Assembly (NCBI GenBank): GCA_949296525.1
Contig: CASFOP010000002.1
Span: 1 to 64,000, forward strand
Length of the DNA: 64,000 nt
DNA from: an uncultured bacterium
GTDB taxonomy: Bacteria; Elusimicrobiota; Elusimicrobia; Elusimicrobiales; Elusimicrobiaceae
Reading direction: 5' to 3'
Positions 43,067-50,912 of this stretch are shown piece after piece. The notes beneath the pieces are model-generated. The model saw nothing but the letters and a program-made list of their open reading frames with translations. It had not been told where the DNA came from and did not search any database. The first letter of the stretch is position 1; each line of letters opens with the position of its first letter. The position numbers and the translations under genes are program-made.

Positions 43067-43900
43067 TTATCCTCCGAAATCATAACTGTAATTCCCGGAA
43101 ATTGCCATTTCCGGTTTTACAAAATCCGCCACATTGGCGCCGCGGCGGGCTAAAAATTCCACAGCCAGGTCCACATATGCATTGGCACCGCGGCAGGCCG
43201 GGTCATAATCAAAAATGGATTGTCCAAAGCTGGGGGCTTCCGCCAGACGGATATTGCGCGGAATGGGGGTTTTATATACCTGCTCTCCAAAAAAACGGCT
43301 GACTTCTTCAAAGACCTGTTTGGACAGATTCATACGCGCATCATACATGGTCAATACGCCGCCGTCCAGCTTTAAATTGGTATTTAAAAACTGTTTGATT
43401 TTGGAAATAGTCGTCATAAAATGGGCCAACCCTTCCATGGCGTAATATTCACATTGTACAGGAGTGATAACGCTGTCGGCCGCCATCAATGCATTTAAGG
43501 TTAAAAGCCCCAAAGAAGGAGGGCAGTCTATAATAATATAGCGGTACATTTTGCGCAGCGGGGCAAGGACTTCGCGTAACATATTTTCGCGTCCGCGCAC
43601 ATTGACCAGCTCTACTTCCGCACCGGCCAGATTTTTGCAGGTGGGCAAAACATCTAACATTTCATTAGAAGTCTGTTTTACCACTTCCTCAAAAGAAGCA
43701 TTTTTAGTAATAAGATGATAGACGGATTTTTCCCCGTCATTTAAGGTAATGCCCAAACCGGAACCGGCATTCCCCTGTGGATCAAAGTCTACCAGCAGCA
43801 CTTCCTGGTCCAAATAGGCCAGGGCATAAGATAAATTGATGGCCGTCGTGGTTTTACCCACTCCGCCCTTTTGGTTGGCAATGGCTACTATTTCACCCAT
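43067..43900 (-). CDS. parA: Chromosome partition ATPase ParA (Soj)
   Basis: 277 residues. Deviant Walker A QKGGVGKTTT (about 10-19) with the signature Lys, Walker A' VLLVDFDPQGNAGSGLG, and Walker B YIIIDCPPSLGLLTLNAL. Drives origin segregation with ParB. AGGAGG lies 5-7 bases before ATG. Its C-terminus is extended beyond the usual 255 residues, with a Ser/Tyr/Gly tail. Confidence 0.97.
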   Translation of the reverse strand: MGEIVAIANQKGGVGKTTTAINLSYALAYLDQEVLLVDFDPQGNAGSGLGITLNDGEKSVYHLITKNASFEEVVKQTSNEMLDVLPTCKNLAGAEVELVNVRGRENMLREVLAPLRKMYRYIIIDCPPSLGLLTLNALMAADSVITPVQCEYYAMEGLAHFMTTISKIKQFLNTNLKLDGGVLTMYDARMNLSKQVFEEVSRFFGEQVYKTPIPRNIRLAEAPSFGQSIFDYDPACRGANAYVDLAVEFLARRGANVADFVKPEMAISGNYSYDFGG

Positions 43901-43954
43901 ATATCCTCCGTTAAGATATTAAAACATAAAATAAGTTATAAAAGCAACTGTTTT

Positions 43955-43970
43955 GTTTCCACGTGGAAAC
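43955..43970. promoter_or_regulatory. parS site 1
   Basis: GTTTCCACGTGGAAAC, a perfect 16-bp palindrome matching the known parS consensus (TGTTNCACGTGAAACA type), 55 bases upstream of parA. Confidence 0.9.
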
Positions 43971-44074
43971 AATTTAAACAAGATTTTTATAAGGAAAGTA
44001 AGAATATCCGCCGAACCGCCACTATATTCATATATGTTTCTCTTGTCCGTTTATCAGATGCCTTCTGTATAAAA

Positions 44075-44090
44075 GTTTCCACGTGGAAAC
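44075..44090. promoter_or_regulatory. parS site 2
   Basis: GTTTCCACGTGGAAAC, identical in sequence to site 1, 120 bases away. Confidence 0.9.
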
Positions 44091-44110
44091 TGCTCCCCTG
44101 CTTATTTTAT

Positions 44111-44126
44111 GTTTTCACGTGGAAAC
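44111..44126. promoter_or_regulatory. parS site 3
   Basis: GTTTTCACGTGGAAAC, one base from perfect symmetry; centre is 36 bp from that of site 2. Confidence 0.88.
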
Positions 44127-44127
44127 A

Positions 44128-44157
44128 AAACAGGCTTTATTAAAATAAAGCCTGTTT
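44128..44157 (-). terminator. Terminator of lepB
   Basis: AAACAGGCTTTAT/ATAAAGCCTGTTT stem with a TAAA loop; on the minus strand it continues TTGTTT. Directly abuts parS site 3. Confidence 0.8.
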
Positions 44158-44207
44158 ATAGTGTGGATAATTTTTCGGTGTGCTTCTGTATTTCCCTATA
44201 CAAAAGG

Positions 44208-45182
44208 CTATTTAATAAGTCCTATCCGCTTTATTGGCCAGTGGATAAACCAGGCGGTTCCTTTAATGTTCTCGCGAGGGACAGGACCCCAAAAACGGGA
44301 ATCGCAGGAATTATCTCGGTTATCTCCCATTGCAAAATAAGTTCCCTCCGGCACCACCACCGGTCCGAAATCATCCCGCAGGGTAATACCAAAAATATCT
44401 TCTAACTTATGTTCCTCCCAAAGAGACTGATACAAATCCTGCGGAAGCGTTTCTCCTACTTCAAATCGCTGTACATCTTCAAATCTTTCATAACCGTACA
44501 AAGGTACTTTTTCATCATTTACATATAAATTCCCTTCTCTTACTTCCACTTTGTCCCCGGGCATGGCCACAACGCGTTTTACATAATCCCGCCCATACTG
44601 ATAACCGCCGCAGTTTACCTGCTGAGGAGTATCCGCCGGAAACGTAAAGACAATAATATCCCCTGGCTGTATATGTTTAAATTCACCAAAACGTATTTGC
44701 GTCAGCGGAATACGAAAGCCATAGGCAGCTTTATTCACAAATAAATGATCTCCTATTAACAAAGTATTCTCCATAGAGGCGGAGGGAATTTTAAAGGCTT
44801 GCACAAAAAAGAACATTACAAAAGCCGCCACAAAACCGGCAAAGTACACCGTATTTGCCCAATCCAAATCTGTTTTAATCAGAGGCTGGCGCTGTTCGGC
44901 ATTCTTTTTCCGGGCAGAGAAAAAGCCATACACTGATACAGCCAGTATCAGTAGGCATATGATAACCGTTTTAGCGGACACTCCTTCTTGGGGGATAGGG
45001 GAAGAACTATTCATAATGAAACTAAAAATATAATAAGCACAGCCCAAAATCAGCAATAAAAAGCCCGCATGCCATATGCCAAAAGCTGAAGGCTTATCCA
45101 GTTTATTTTTACGGAATAATCTTCTGCTGACCCAGGCAAACAAATACATAATACATGCCACAATAAAAAGCCTTTGTTCCAT
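44208..45182 (-). CDS. lepB: Signal peptidase I
   Basis: 324 residues, long for the family because of several N-terminal transmembrane helices (about 5-20, 36-58, 68-88, 112-130). Catalytic Ser in FKIPSASMENTL (about 132-143), Lys in YVKRVVAMPGDKVEV and the conserved GDNRDNSCDSRFWGPVP near the C-terminus. Cleaves signal peptides outside the inner membrane; many exported proteins here need it. It sits between parS clusters. GGGAG lies before ATG. Confidence 0.96.
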   Translation of the reverse strand: MEQRLFIVACIMYLFAWVSRRLFRKNKLDKPSAFGIWHAGFLLLILGCAYYIFSFIMNSSSPIPQEGVSAKTVIICLLILAVSVYGFFSARKKNAEQRQPLIKTDLDWANTVYFAGFVAAFVMFFFVQAFKIPSASMENTLLIGDHLFVNKAAYGFRIPLTQIRFGEFKHIQPGDIIVFTFPADTPQQVNCGGYQYGRDYVKRVVAMPGDKVEVREGNLYVNDEKVPLYGYERFEDVQRFEVGETLPQDLYQSLWEEHKLEDIFGITLRDDFGPVVVPEGTYFAMGDNRDNSCDSRFWGPVPRENIKGTAWFIHWPIKRIGLIK

Positions 45183-45193
45183 ATATTCTCCCT

Positions 45194-45209
45194 GTTTTCA
45201 CGTGAAAAC
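45194..45209. promoter_or_regulatory. parS site 4
   Basis: GTTTTCACGTGAAAAC, perfect palindrome, lying between the lepB start and the glycosyltransferase stop, 1.1 kb from the other three. Confidence 0.85.
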
Positions 45210-46312
45210 TACTGAATTTCCTGATAAATCTGCAAATAAATCTGCTCCGGAGCAGGATAATATTTATTTATCCTTTCTAACGATTTTCGTCCCATTCGTT
45301 TGCGAAGTGTTTTATTTTCCGCCATTTCCGCTATTAAAGCGCTTAAAAGCACCGGATCCTGTCCGTTGCACACAAAGCCGTTTTCCCCGTGGTGAACCAG
45401 ACGGGGCATATCGCCTGCTTTACTAACAATAGCCGGAAGTCCGCATGAACAAGCCTCCAATAAAAACATAGGCAGGCTCTCTATATAAGAAACCAAAATG
45501 GCCGCGTCAGACGCTAACAAAAGAGGATAAATATTACTTACTTCTCCCATAAAAAAGACGGCCTTTTCCATTTTCTTTTCACGGACAAAAGCCTCCAGTT
45601 TTTCTTTTTCCGGTCCGTCTCCGGCCAAGACAAGTTTTACCTGCGGATTTTTAGCAGCGACGGAAGCAAAACTTTTTAACAAAAGCATATGGTTTTTTTC
45701 CGCAGACAGCCGCGCCCCGCACACAAATACCACGTCCTGCGGGGAAAAACCCAATTTTTCCCGCTCCTGTATGGCCCGCTGTTCGTTTGGATGAAAAACT
45801 TCCGTGCGGACGCCGTTGGTAACCAAACGGACTTTTTCTTCCGCATATTTTTGCTTTTTCTTTAAAAATTCCGCCGTGGCATATGATTCGGCACAGCTGA
45901 CGGAATCGGCGTCTTTTAAAGCGCGGTCCAGCAAGCGCAAAAAATAAGTTTTACGGGATAAATCATAATGCGGGGTGGTAATGAGCGTAAACTCCGCGCG
46001 TCTTTTGGCCAGGCGGCATAGCTGTATGGCACGGTATAAAGACGCATGTACCACGTCCGGCGCAAAAGATGCTATTTCCTGCACCAGCCGCGCCAATACA
46101 CCGGCCGTTTCCAGCGGGCGCAGTTTGCCTTTCATATGAAAACTAATGGTATCCAAGCCCTCCGTTTGCATATTTTTACCAATGGAACCAAGCGGTTTTA
46201 AAGATATAATTTTTATATTGTGCCCCGCGTCACGTGCAGCCAACGCCTGTGCATGCAGGGCTGTTTCGGCCCCGCCTGTGTCCGTGGTCGTGCAAACGTA
46301 TAAAATCTTCAT
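45209..46312 (-). CDS. GT4-family glycosyltransferase
   Basis: 367 residues, GT-B fold. N-terminal TDTGGAETALHAQALAARDAGH (about 9-30), the C-terminal nucleotide-sugar region with GDGPEKEKLEAFV and FMGEVSNIYPLLLASDAAILVSYIESLPMFLLEACSCGLPAIVS, where the two Glu of the EX7E motif are found. Probably builds surface polysaccharide or LPS; donor and acceptor unknown. ATG 46312 follows TGC-TATAAT (46319-46324) by 6 bases, a leaderless layout; the longer ORF reading to 46357 would include the promoter. Confidence 0.9.
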   Translation of the reverse strand: MKILYVCTTTDTGGAETALHAQALAARDAGHNIKIISLKPLGSIGKNMQTEGLDTISFHMKGKLRPLETAGVLARLVQEIASFAPDVVHASLYRAIQLCRLAKRRAEFTLITTPHYDLSRKTYFLRLLDRALKDADSVSCAESYATAEFLKKKQKYAEEKVRLVTNGVRTEVFHPNEQRAIQEREKLGFSPQDVVFVCGARLSAEKNHMLLLKSFASVAAKNPQVKLVLAGDGPEKEKLEAFVREKKMEKAVFFMGEVSNIYPLLLASDAAILVSYIESLPMFLLEACSCGLPAIVSKAGDMPRLVHHGENGFVCNGQDPVLLSALIAEMAENKTLRKRMGRKSLERINKYYPAPEQIYLQIYQEIQ

Positions 46313-46318
46313 ATGCTT

Positions 46319-46324
46319 ATTATA
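46319..46324 (-). promoter_or_regulatory. Extended -10 of the glycosyltransferase gene, leaderless arrangement
   Basis: TGC-TATAAT on the minus strand ends 6 bases before ATG 46312; no Shine-Dalgarno. Confidence 0.55.
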
Positions 46325-46378
46325 GCAAGTTCTTTTATCGTGTCGAATAAAGGACACCTATAAAACTTAACTTTAAGA

Positions 46379-46414
46379 TAAAAAATCAGGCGGAACGGTA
46401 TCCGCTCCGCCTGA
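46379..46414 (-). terminator. Terminator after rubredoxin
   Basis: TCAGGCGGA/TCCGCCTGA stem with an 11-base loop; on the minus strand followed by TTTTTTAT. Confidence 0.85.
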
Positions 46415-46432
46415 AATATATTGTTTTAGCCG

Positions 46433-46591
46433 TTATTCGGCAGGTTTAAACTGGTCCTTACCTACACCGCAGACGGGGCAGGTCCAGTCGGCCGGCAAAT
46501 CTTCAAATTTCGTACCGGTGGCAATACCGTGTTCCGGGTCTCCGACGGCGGGATCATACACATAACCGCACACTTCGCACACATATTTCAT
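46433..46591 (-). CDS. Rubredoxin
   Basis: 52 residues, start ATG 46591 with GGGAGG 7 bases upstream. The two iron-binding CxxC pairs are clear: [12 protein letters not shown] (Cys5, Cys8) and [13 protein letters not shown] (Cys38, Cys41), with the usual [16 protein letters not shown] between. Carries single electrons to flavodiiron protein and superoxide reductase, whose genes follow upstream on the same strand at 47.3-49 kb. Ends in a strong terminator. Confidence 0.97.
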   Translation of the reverse strand: MKYVCEVCGYVYDPAVGDPEHGIATGTKFEDLPADWTCPVCGVGKDQFKPAE

Positions 46592-46632
46592 AAAACTACC
46601 TCCCTATTGGTTTGTAAATTTTGGTTTCTAAA

Positions 46633-46750
46633 GGCAACATGGAAAGCGTTTTAAAATTTTTGGAAAAAAGAAAAGATATTTTTTATGTTTGAGGCCGAAG
46701 GCCGAGTTTAAAAAATACTTTTTTCCAAAAATTTTTGCTTTCCCGTTGCC
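46633..46750. repeat. Imperfect 118-bp inverted repeat
   Basis: The arms begin GGCAAC and end GTTGCC and contain the matching segments AAATTTTTGGAAAAAAG and CTTTTTTCCAAAAATTT, TATTTTTTA and TAAAAAATA, with GGCCGAAGGCCG near the tip. About 45 bases pair with a few small gaps. It lies between flavin reductase and rubredoxin. It may be a small mobile-type repeat or an mRNA processing element. Confidence 0.7.
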
Positions 46751-46761
46751 TGGCCTTTTTG

Positions 46762-46791
46762 CCTACTTTTTCTGCCAAGAGAAAAAGTAGG
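46762..46791. repeat. 12-bp perfect hairpin
   Basis: CCTACTTTTTCT/AGAAAAAGTAGG around GCCAAG, placed 22 bases past the flavin reductase stop. There is no T tail on the minus strand, so a pure intrinsic terminator is unlikely. Confidence 0.7.
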
Positions 46792-46812
46792 GCCGTAAGG
46801 GGGCACCCCTTT

Positions 46813-47328
46813 TTATGAGTGCGTCGCCCCTTTGGGAGCCTTCCCTTTAATGACCGTATGATAATATTCATACGTCATAGGCACGGCCGGCTCCAGGTGA
46901 AAACATACCGCATCCTGCACGGGGCCGATAAACAGCGTATGGGTACCGACATCTACGGTTTGCTCCACTTTCACTTCCAGGCTGCTAAGCGTATGCTGTT
47001 TAATCAGCGGGCAGCCCAGCCGGCCGCGGGTAAACTCCAGCCCGGCAAATTTGTCAAAATTCCGTCCCGTACGAAAACCAAAACGTCCGATAAACGGCAA
47101 ATCCGCCGTTTGGGCCAGCGGCATGGCCGCAAAAACGCGGCTTTGGCTGATTAGCTCATGCGTCAGGCTTTCCTTATTGACGGAAATAGCCACGCGTGCA
47201 GGCTCGGCCGTCACCTGAAAGACGGTGTTTACAATCATGGCATTGTCTTTGCCTTCATACGACGAAGTGACAATATACAGCCCGTAGGTAATAAAACCCA
47301 GCCCTTCCAGTATTTCTTTATCGGTCAC
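46813..47328 (-). CDS. Flavin reductase-domain protein (flavoredoxin-like)
   Basis: 171 residues of the FMN-binding split-barrel type. ITYGLYIVTSSYEGKDNAMIVNTVFQVTAEPARVAISVNKESLTHELI near the N-terminus is the conserved flavin-binding face. The same domain is fused to rubredoxin in high-molecular-weight rubredoxins that pass electrons from NADH to flavodiiron proteins; here the rubredoxin is a separate neighbouring gene. It could therefore be the NAD(P)H entry point of this cluster, which is an inference from context. Confidence 0.85.
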   Translation of the reverse strand: MTDKEILEGLGFITYGLYIVTSSYEGKDNAMIVNTVFQVTAEPARVAISVNKESLTHELISQSRVFAAMPLAQTADLPFIGRFGFRTGRNFDKFAGLEFTRGRLGCPLIKQHTLSSLEVKVEQTVDVGTHTLFIGPVQDAVCFHLEPAVPMTYEYYHTVIKGKAPKGATHS

Positions 47329-47348
47329 GGCGGCCTCCGTGCGGCATT

Positions 47349-48542
47349 TTATTTTATTTTTTCGGCAATTTTTTTGCTGACGGCCAAGCCCAGCTCTTTG
47401 CAGGCCTGCAGGGTTTTTTCATCCGGCACGAATTTAGAAGTAACAATCGGAGCCACCTGCTCTATATTCATGGCTTTTAAACAGTCCGCCAGGGAATTGA
47501 CGGGCCCCGGGTTCCAGCCGTAAGAGCCGAAAGCGCCACCCACCAAATATTTTTTCTTCAGTCCTTTTAAATAGCACAGCACATCGGCCATGGCGGGGAA
47601 TATTTCGGAATTGAGCACCGGCGAACCTATAATCAGCCCGCTGCTGTCCAACAGTTCCGTGGCTACATCGCTGCGGTGGCTGGAGTGCATGGAGAGCTGT
47701 TTGACTTCCGTTCCGCCCAAACGCAACCCTTCCACCACATATTCGGCCATTTTTTGCGTGCTGCCCCACATGGTATCATAAACGACAATCGCTTTGTTTT
47801 TCGGCGCCTGGGCCGCCCACTTGGCATACAAATTGACGATTTTAGAAGGGTCTTTGCGCCAGACAAACCCATGATCCGGCGCAATAATTTTGGGAGAAAG
47901 CCCCATTTTCTGTACGCTGTCCAAAAAACGAAGCACTATGTCGGAATACGGAAGTACAATGTTGGCATAGTATTTTTCCGCTTCGTATAGCCAGAGGCGT
48001 TCTTCGTTTTCATCATCAAACAATTTGCTGGTGGCGTAATGCATACCAAACACATCATTGGTAAATAACACATTTTCCTTTTCCAAATAAGAAAACATGC
48101 TGTCAGGCCAATGCAACATACGTGCTTCCACAAAAGAAATAGTATCCCCGCCGACGTCTATGCGGTCGCCGGTTTTCACCACTTTCATTTCAAAATCGGG
48201 GTACAGCTGGGCCGTTAAATCTTTCAGTCCCATATCCGAACAATAAATTTCTTTGGGTTGTATGGCGGCCACGGCCTGGGGCAAAGCGCCGGAATGGTCC
48301 ATTTCGGAATGGTTGGAAATGATAATTTCAATCTTTTTCGGGTCAATTACGCTGGCGATGCGGGACATCATTTCCGGATAAAATTCTTTTTTTACCGTGT
48401 CAATCAGCGTCGGTTTATCCGTTAAAACCAGGAAAGCGTTGTATGTGGTGCCTCTTTTAGTGGAATACCCGTGAAAATCGCGTATGTTCCAATCAATGGC
48501 TCCCACCCAATATACTTTGTCGGTAATTTTTACGGCCTGCAT
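47349..48542 (-). CDS. Flavodiiron protein (FprA-type O2/NO reductase)
   Basis: 397 residues. N-terminal metallo-beta-lactamase-like diiron domain with SNHSEMDHSG (HxExDH, about 79-88) and the later His/Asp ligands in LHWPDSM and APDHGF; C-terminal flavodoxin domain with FMN loop YDTMWGSTQKM (about 254-264) and AFGSYGWNPG. Reduces O2 to water, or NO to N2O, with electrons from rubredoxin. AAAGGAG precedes ATG. It is between desulfoferrodoxin and flavin reductase. Confidence 0.95.
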   Translation of the reverse strand: MQAVKITDKVYWVGAIDWNIRDFHGYSTKRGTTYNAFLVLTDKPTLIDTVKKEFYPEMMSRIASVIDPKKIEIIISNHSEMDHSGALPQAVAAIQPKEIYCSDMGLKDLTAQLYPDFEMKVVKTGDRIDVGGDTISFVEARMLHWPDSMFSYLEKENVLFTNDVFGMHYATSKLFDDENEERLWLYEAEKYYANIVLPYSDIVLRFLDSVQKMGLSPKIIAPDHGFVWRKDPSKIVNLYAKWAAQAPKNKAIVVYDTMWGSTQKMAEYVVEGLRLGGTEVKQLSMHSSHRSDVATELLDSSGLIIGSPVLNSEIFPAMADVLCYLKGLKKKYLVGGAFGSYGWNPGPVNSLADCLKAMNIEQVAPIVTSKFVPDEKTLQACKELGLAVSKKIAEKIK

Positions 48543-48571
48543 AGTTTCTCCTTTCGCGCGTAGTCAGTATG

Positions 48572-48595
48572 CGTCCCCCGCATAGGCGGGGGACG
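48572..48595 (-). promoter_or_regulatory. Strong hairpin between desulfoferrodoxin and flavodiiron genes
   Basis: CGTCCCCCGC/GCGGGGGACG, 10-bp GC-rich stem with a four-base loop, without a T tail. In a common transcript it could stabilise the desulfoferrodoxin mRNA end or uncouple the two genes. Confidence 0.6.
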
Positions 48596-48601
48596 TAAAA
48601 A

Positions 48602-48988
48602 TTAGTTTTTGGCTTCCCACAGCCCGTGCAAATTGCAATATTCGCGGGCGGTAACGCTGTCGGAATCGGAAGCAAACACCGCTTCCGGCGCATCACCGGG
48701 TTTTAAATATTTGCGCTGCACTTTGCCGCATTTATTGCAAATCAGCTCAATCCATTCAATATAATGCGCTTCGGTCATCGGGTGCGCCACGGAACCTACT
48801 TTCACTTTATATCCGCCTTCCACTTTTTCAATCACGGGTACATGTTTTTCCGCCGCACCGTCCGTGGTGCCGGCTACCATGTTTTTCATCGGCTTCCCGC
48901 AGCAGACCAGTTCCCCGGCGCCCGCATGTAAGACTTCCACAATATTTCCGCATACTTCACATTTATAAATTTCACCCACTTTTGTCAT
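48602..48988 (-). CDS. dfx: Desulfoferrodoxin (superoxide reductase, two-iron class)
   Basis: 128 residues. N-terminal desulforedoxin-like centre I: Cys pairs in YKCEVCG and the adjacent CC in LVCCGKP. C-terminal centre [24 protein letters not shown] and CNLHGLW supply the four His and one Cys of the active iron, with the gating Glu-Lys. Reduces superoxide to peroxide with electrons from rubredoxin. First gene of the oxygen-defence series; TATAAT at about 49018-49023 and AAGGAG before ATG. Confidence 0.96.
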   Translation of the reverse strand: MTKVGEIYKCEVCGNIVEVLHAGAGELVCCGKPMKNMVAGTTDGAAEKHVPVIEKVEGGYKVKVGSVAHPMTEAHYIEWIELICNKCGKVQRKYLKPGDAPEAVFASDSDSVTAREYCNLHGLWEAKN

Positions 48989-49028
48989 AACATGCTCCTT
49001 ATAAACAAGTTATATTTATTATACCTTG

Positions 49029-49060
49029 TTTACCGGTAAAAAACGCATATTACCAGTAAA
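49029..49060. promoter_or_regulatory. Two operator-like palindromes upstream of dfx
   Basis: TTTACCGGTAAA (49029-49040, perfect) and ATTACCAGTAAA (49049-49060) have centres 20 bp apart, two helix turns, and lie just upstream of the dfx -10. They suggest cooperative binding of a dimeric regulator; the regulator is not identified. Confidence 0.5.
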
Positions 49061-49078
49061 TAAGAATTTTTCTTATTT
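49058..49078. repeat. Inverted repeat in the dfx-dnaA intergenic region
   Basis: AAATAAGAA/TTCTTATTT with a 3-base centre, overlapping the end of the second operator-like palindrome. Confidence 0.5.
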
Positions 49079-49162
49079 AATTATACTATATTTAACTGTT
49101 TGTATTATAAAACCTTTCAAAAATAAGAGCAATAGCCAAAAAAAGATTAGAAAAAATAAATC

Positions 49163-49171
49163 TGTGGATAA
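49163..49171 (-). promoter_or_regulatory. DnaA box upstream of dnaA
   Basis: TGTGGATAA, the exact complement of the consensus TTATCCACA, in an AT-rich region 200 bases before dnaA. Confidence 0.75.
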
Positions 49172-49261
49172 CTCCTGTTTTTTATTTTTTACGGGTTAAA
49201 ATAAAAATAGATTATTTTTTGTTTCAGAATAGGGGGGATACCGCCGTTTTTTTTAAAAACG

Positions 49262-49308
49262 CCTGTTTTGTGCGTTTTTACGGTTTAAACGGCAAAACAG
49301 GTTTTTTT
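49262..49308 (+). terminator. Terminator-like hairpin upstream of the dnaA promoter
   Basis: CCTGTTTTG/CAAAACAGG with an inner CGTTT/AAACG helix, then seven T. It points towards dnaA though the upstream gene is divergent, so it may insulate dnaA from antisense reads or be part of the origin. Confidence 0.65.
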
Positions 49309-49311
49309 ATG

Positions 49312-49340
49312 TTGACGCTGGCACGAATAATTGATAAGAT
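49312..49340 (+). promoter_or_regulatory. dnaA promoter
   Basis: TTGACG (49312-49317), 17-base spacer, TAAGAT (49335-49340); predicted start near 49347 leaves a short leader with AGGCGG before GTG 49371. Confidence 0.65.
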
Positions 49341-49370
49341 TAAATATATCTTTATTTAGGCGGAAATGCA

Positions 49371-50744
49371 GTGGATACTCTTTCAACTGGCGATACGCTC
49401 GCTCCTGTTTTTACCGAAATAGAAACCATTTTAGGCAAAGATACCTATGATATGTGGCTGCGGCCGGCCTCTTTTGGCTTTGAAGGCCAAACGCTGACCA
49501 TACAGCTTCCCAACCAGTTTTGGCAAAAAACCATACAGTCGCGCTATGAACATATTATTAAGGATGCTTTTTTAAAACATACCGGACTGGAAATTACGGT
49601 CTCTTATATTATAAAGGAAATAAAAGACCCCGTACAAACCGTGCTGCAAAGCACCCCTATTCCGTCCCCTGTACAAACTGCCGCGCCGGTCATTCAAAAA
49701 AGTCCGTTTCCGGCCCGTTTAAATGATTTATACCGTTTTGATAATTTTATTGAGTCCCCGTCCAACCGCTTTGCTTATAAGGCGGCCCAGGCGGTGGTCA
49801 ACAAGCTGGGCAACCGTGAAAATAACCCGCTGGTCATTTACTCCACCCCGGGGCTTGGCAAAACCCATTTACTGCACGCCATAGGCAACCAGATTTTACA
49901 GCAAAATCCCGCGGCGCGGGTTTTGTATATGTCCGGCGAAGAATTTGTCAGCGAATACATAGAAGCGCTGCAAAATAAATCTTCGGAAAGTTTCCGCAAA
50001 AAATACCGCTCGCTGGACTGTTTGCTGATGGACGATATACAGTTTGTCGCCGGAAAAGCCGCCAGCGAAGGTGAATTTTTCTATACGTTTAACGCATTGT
50101 TTGAAAGCGGACGCCAAATCGTTCTCTCCTCCGACCGCACCCCGCATGAACTGGGGTTGGAGGAACGTCTGTCCTCCCGTCTGTTATCCGGCATTATTAC
50201 GGAAATTAAGAAACCGAATTTGGAAACGCGTATTGCCATTCTGCGCCAAAAACGAGATTCCATTCATTTTGACATCGGCGACGATGTAATTGCTTTTATC
50301 GCCGAAGGCATACAAACCAATGTGCGTGAGCTGGAAGGCTCTTTGTTCCGCCTGGTATCCTACTGCAGCACGCACGGCGTTATCCCCACTATTCCCGTAG
50401 CCAAAGAGTTGCTGGCCGATATTTTGACGCAGGAAGAACAGCGTCTGGCCGTAAACGTCAACGCCATTAAAAAAGTGGTGGGCAAACATTTCAAAATAGA
50501 TATGGATGATTTTACGTCCAAACGCAAAACCCAGTCCGTGGCGTGGCCGCGGCAGATAGCCATGTTTTTATCTACGGAACTGACGGATATGTCTTTGCCG
50601 GAAATCGGACGGGAGTTCAACCGCGACCACAGCACCGTCGTACACGCAAGGGATTTGGTGAAAGAAAAAATAAAAGCGGATCCTTTTTTCTCAGCCGAAA
50701 TCAACCAAATTATCAGCGACATTAAAGCTGTGGATAAAAAATAA
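49371..50744 (+). CDS. dnaA: Chromosomal replication initiator DnaA
   Basis: 457 residues. Domain I (about 1-85, [16 protein letters not shown]), short linker, AAA+ domain III with Walker [14 protein letters not shown] (about 163-175) and Walker [13 protein letters not shown], and the C-terminal DNA-binding domain IV with the signature [19 protein letters not shown] start chosen for AGGCGG 7-8 bases upstream. Flanked by DnaA boxes on both sides. Genes point away from this region on each side, consistent with an origin. Confidence 0.98.
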   Translation: MDTLSTGDTLAPVFTEIETILGKDTYDMWLRPASFGFEGQTLTIQLPNQFWQKTIQSRYEHIIKDAFLKHTGLEITVSYIIKEIKDPVQTVLQSTPIPSPVQTAAPVIQKSPFPARLNDLYRFDNFIESPSNRFAYKAAQAVVNKLGNRENNPLVIYSTPGLGKTHLLHAIGNQILQQNPAARVLYMSGEEFVSEYIEALQNKSSESFRKKYRSLDCLLMDDIQFVAGKAASEGEFFYTFNALFESGRQIVLSSDRTPHELGLEERLSSRLLSGIITEIKKPNLETRIAILRQKRDSIHFDIGDDVIAFIAEGIQTNVRELEGSLFRLVSYCSTHGVIPTIPVAKELLADILTQEEQRLAVNVNAIKKVVGKHFKIDMDDFTSKRKTQSVAWPRQIAMFLSTELTDMSLPEIGREFNRDHSTVVHARDLVKEKIKADPFFSAEINQIISDIKAVDKK

Positions 50745-50879
50745 AAAACAGTGGATAAACAGAGGATAAAAAATAAAAACGGGTTATAAAAAAAATAACT
50801 GTGTAAAATGTGCAAAATTCCAGCTAGTTATACACAGAAACAGACAAAAATTTGTATAGGGCAGTACACTAAATCCACA
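50729..50879. other. Probable oriC: DnaA-box cluster between dnaA and dnaN
   Basis: Boxes matching or within one base of TTWTNCACA: 50729-50737 (TGTGGATAA, exact complement of consensus), 50750-50758 (AGTGGATAA), 50800-50808 (TGTGTAAAA), 50828-50836 (TTATACACA) and 50871-50879 (AAATCCACA). The space is A+T-rich. With the box at 49163 this suggests an origin with boxes on both sides of dnaA. Confidence 0.7.
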
Positions 50880-50912
50880 TTATAAACAGGACATAATAAT
50901 AGGATTATAAAT

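Noticed and set aside
44162..44170. TGTGGATAA DnaA box near lepB as an origin
   Set aside because: A single box without a cluster; the dnaA-dnaN space is far better supported.
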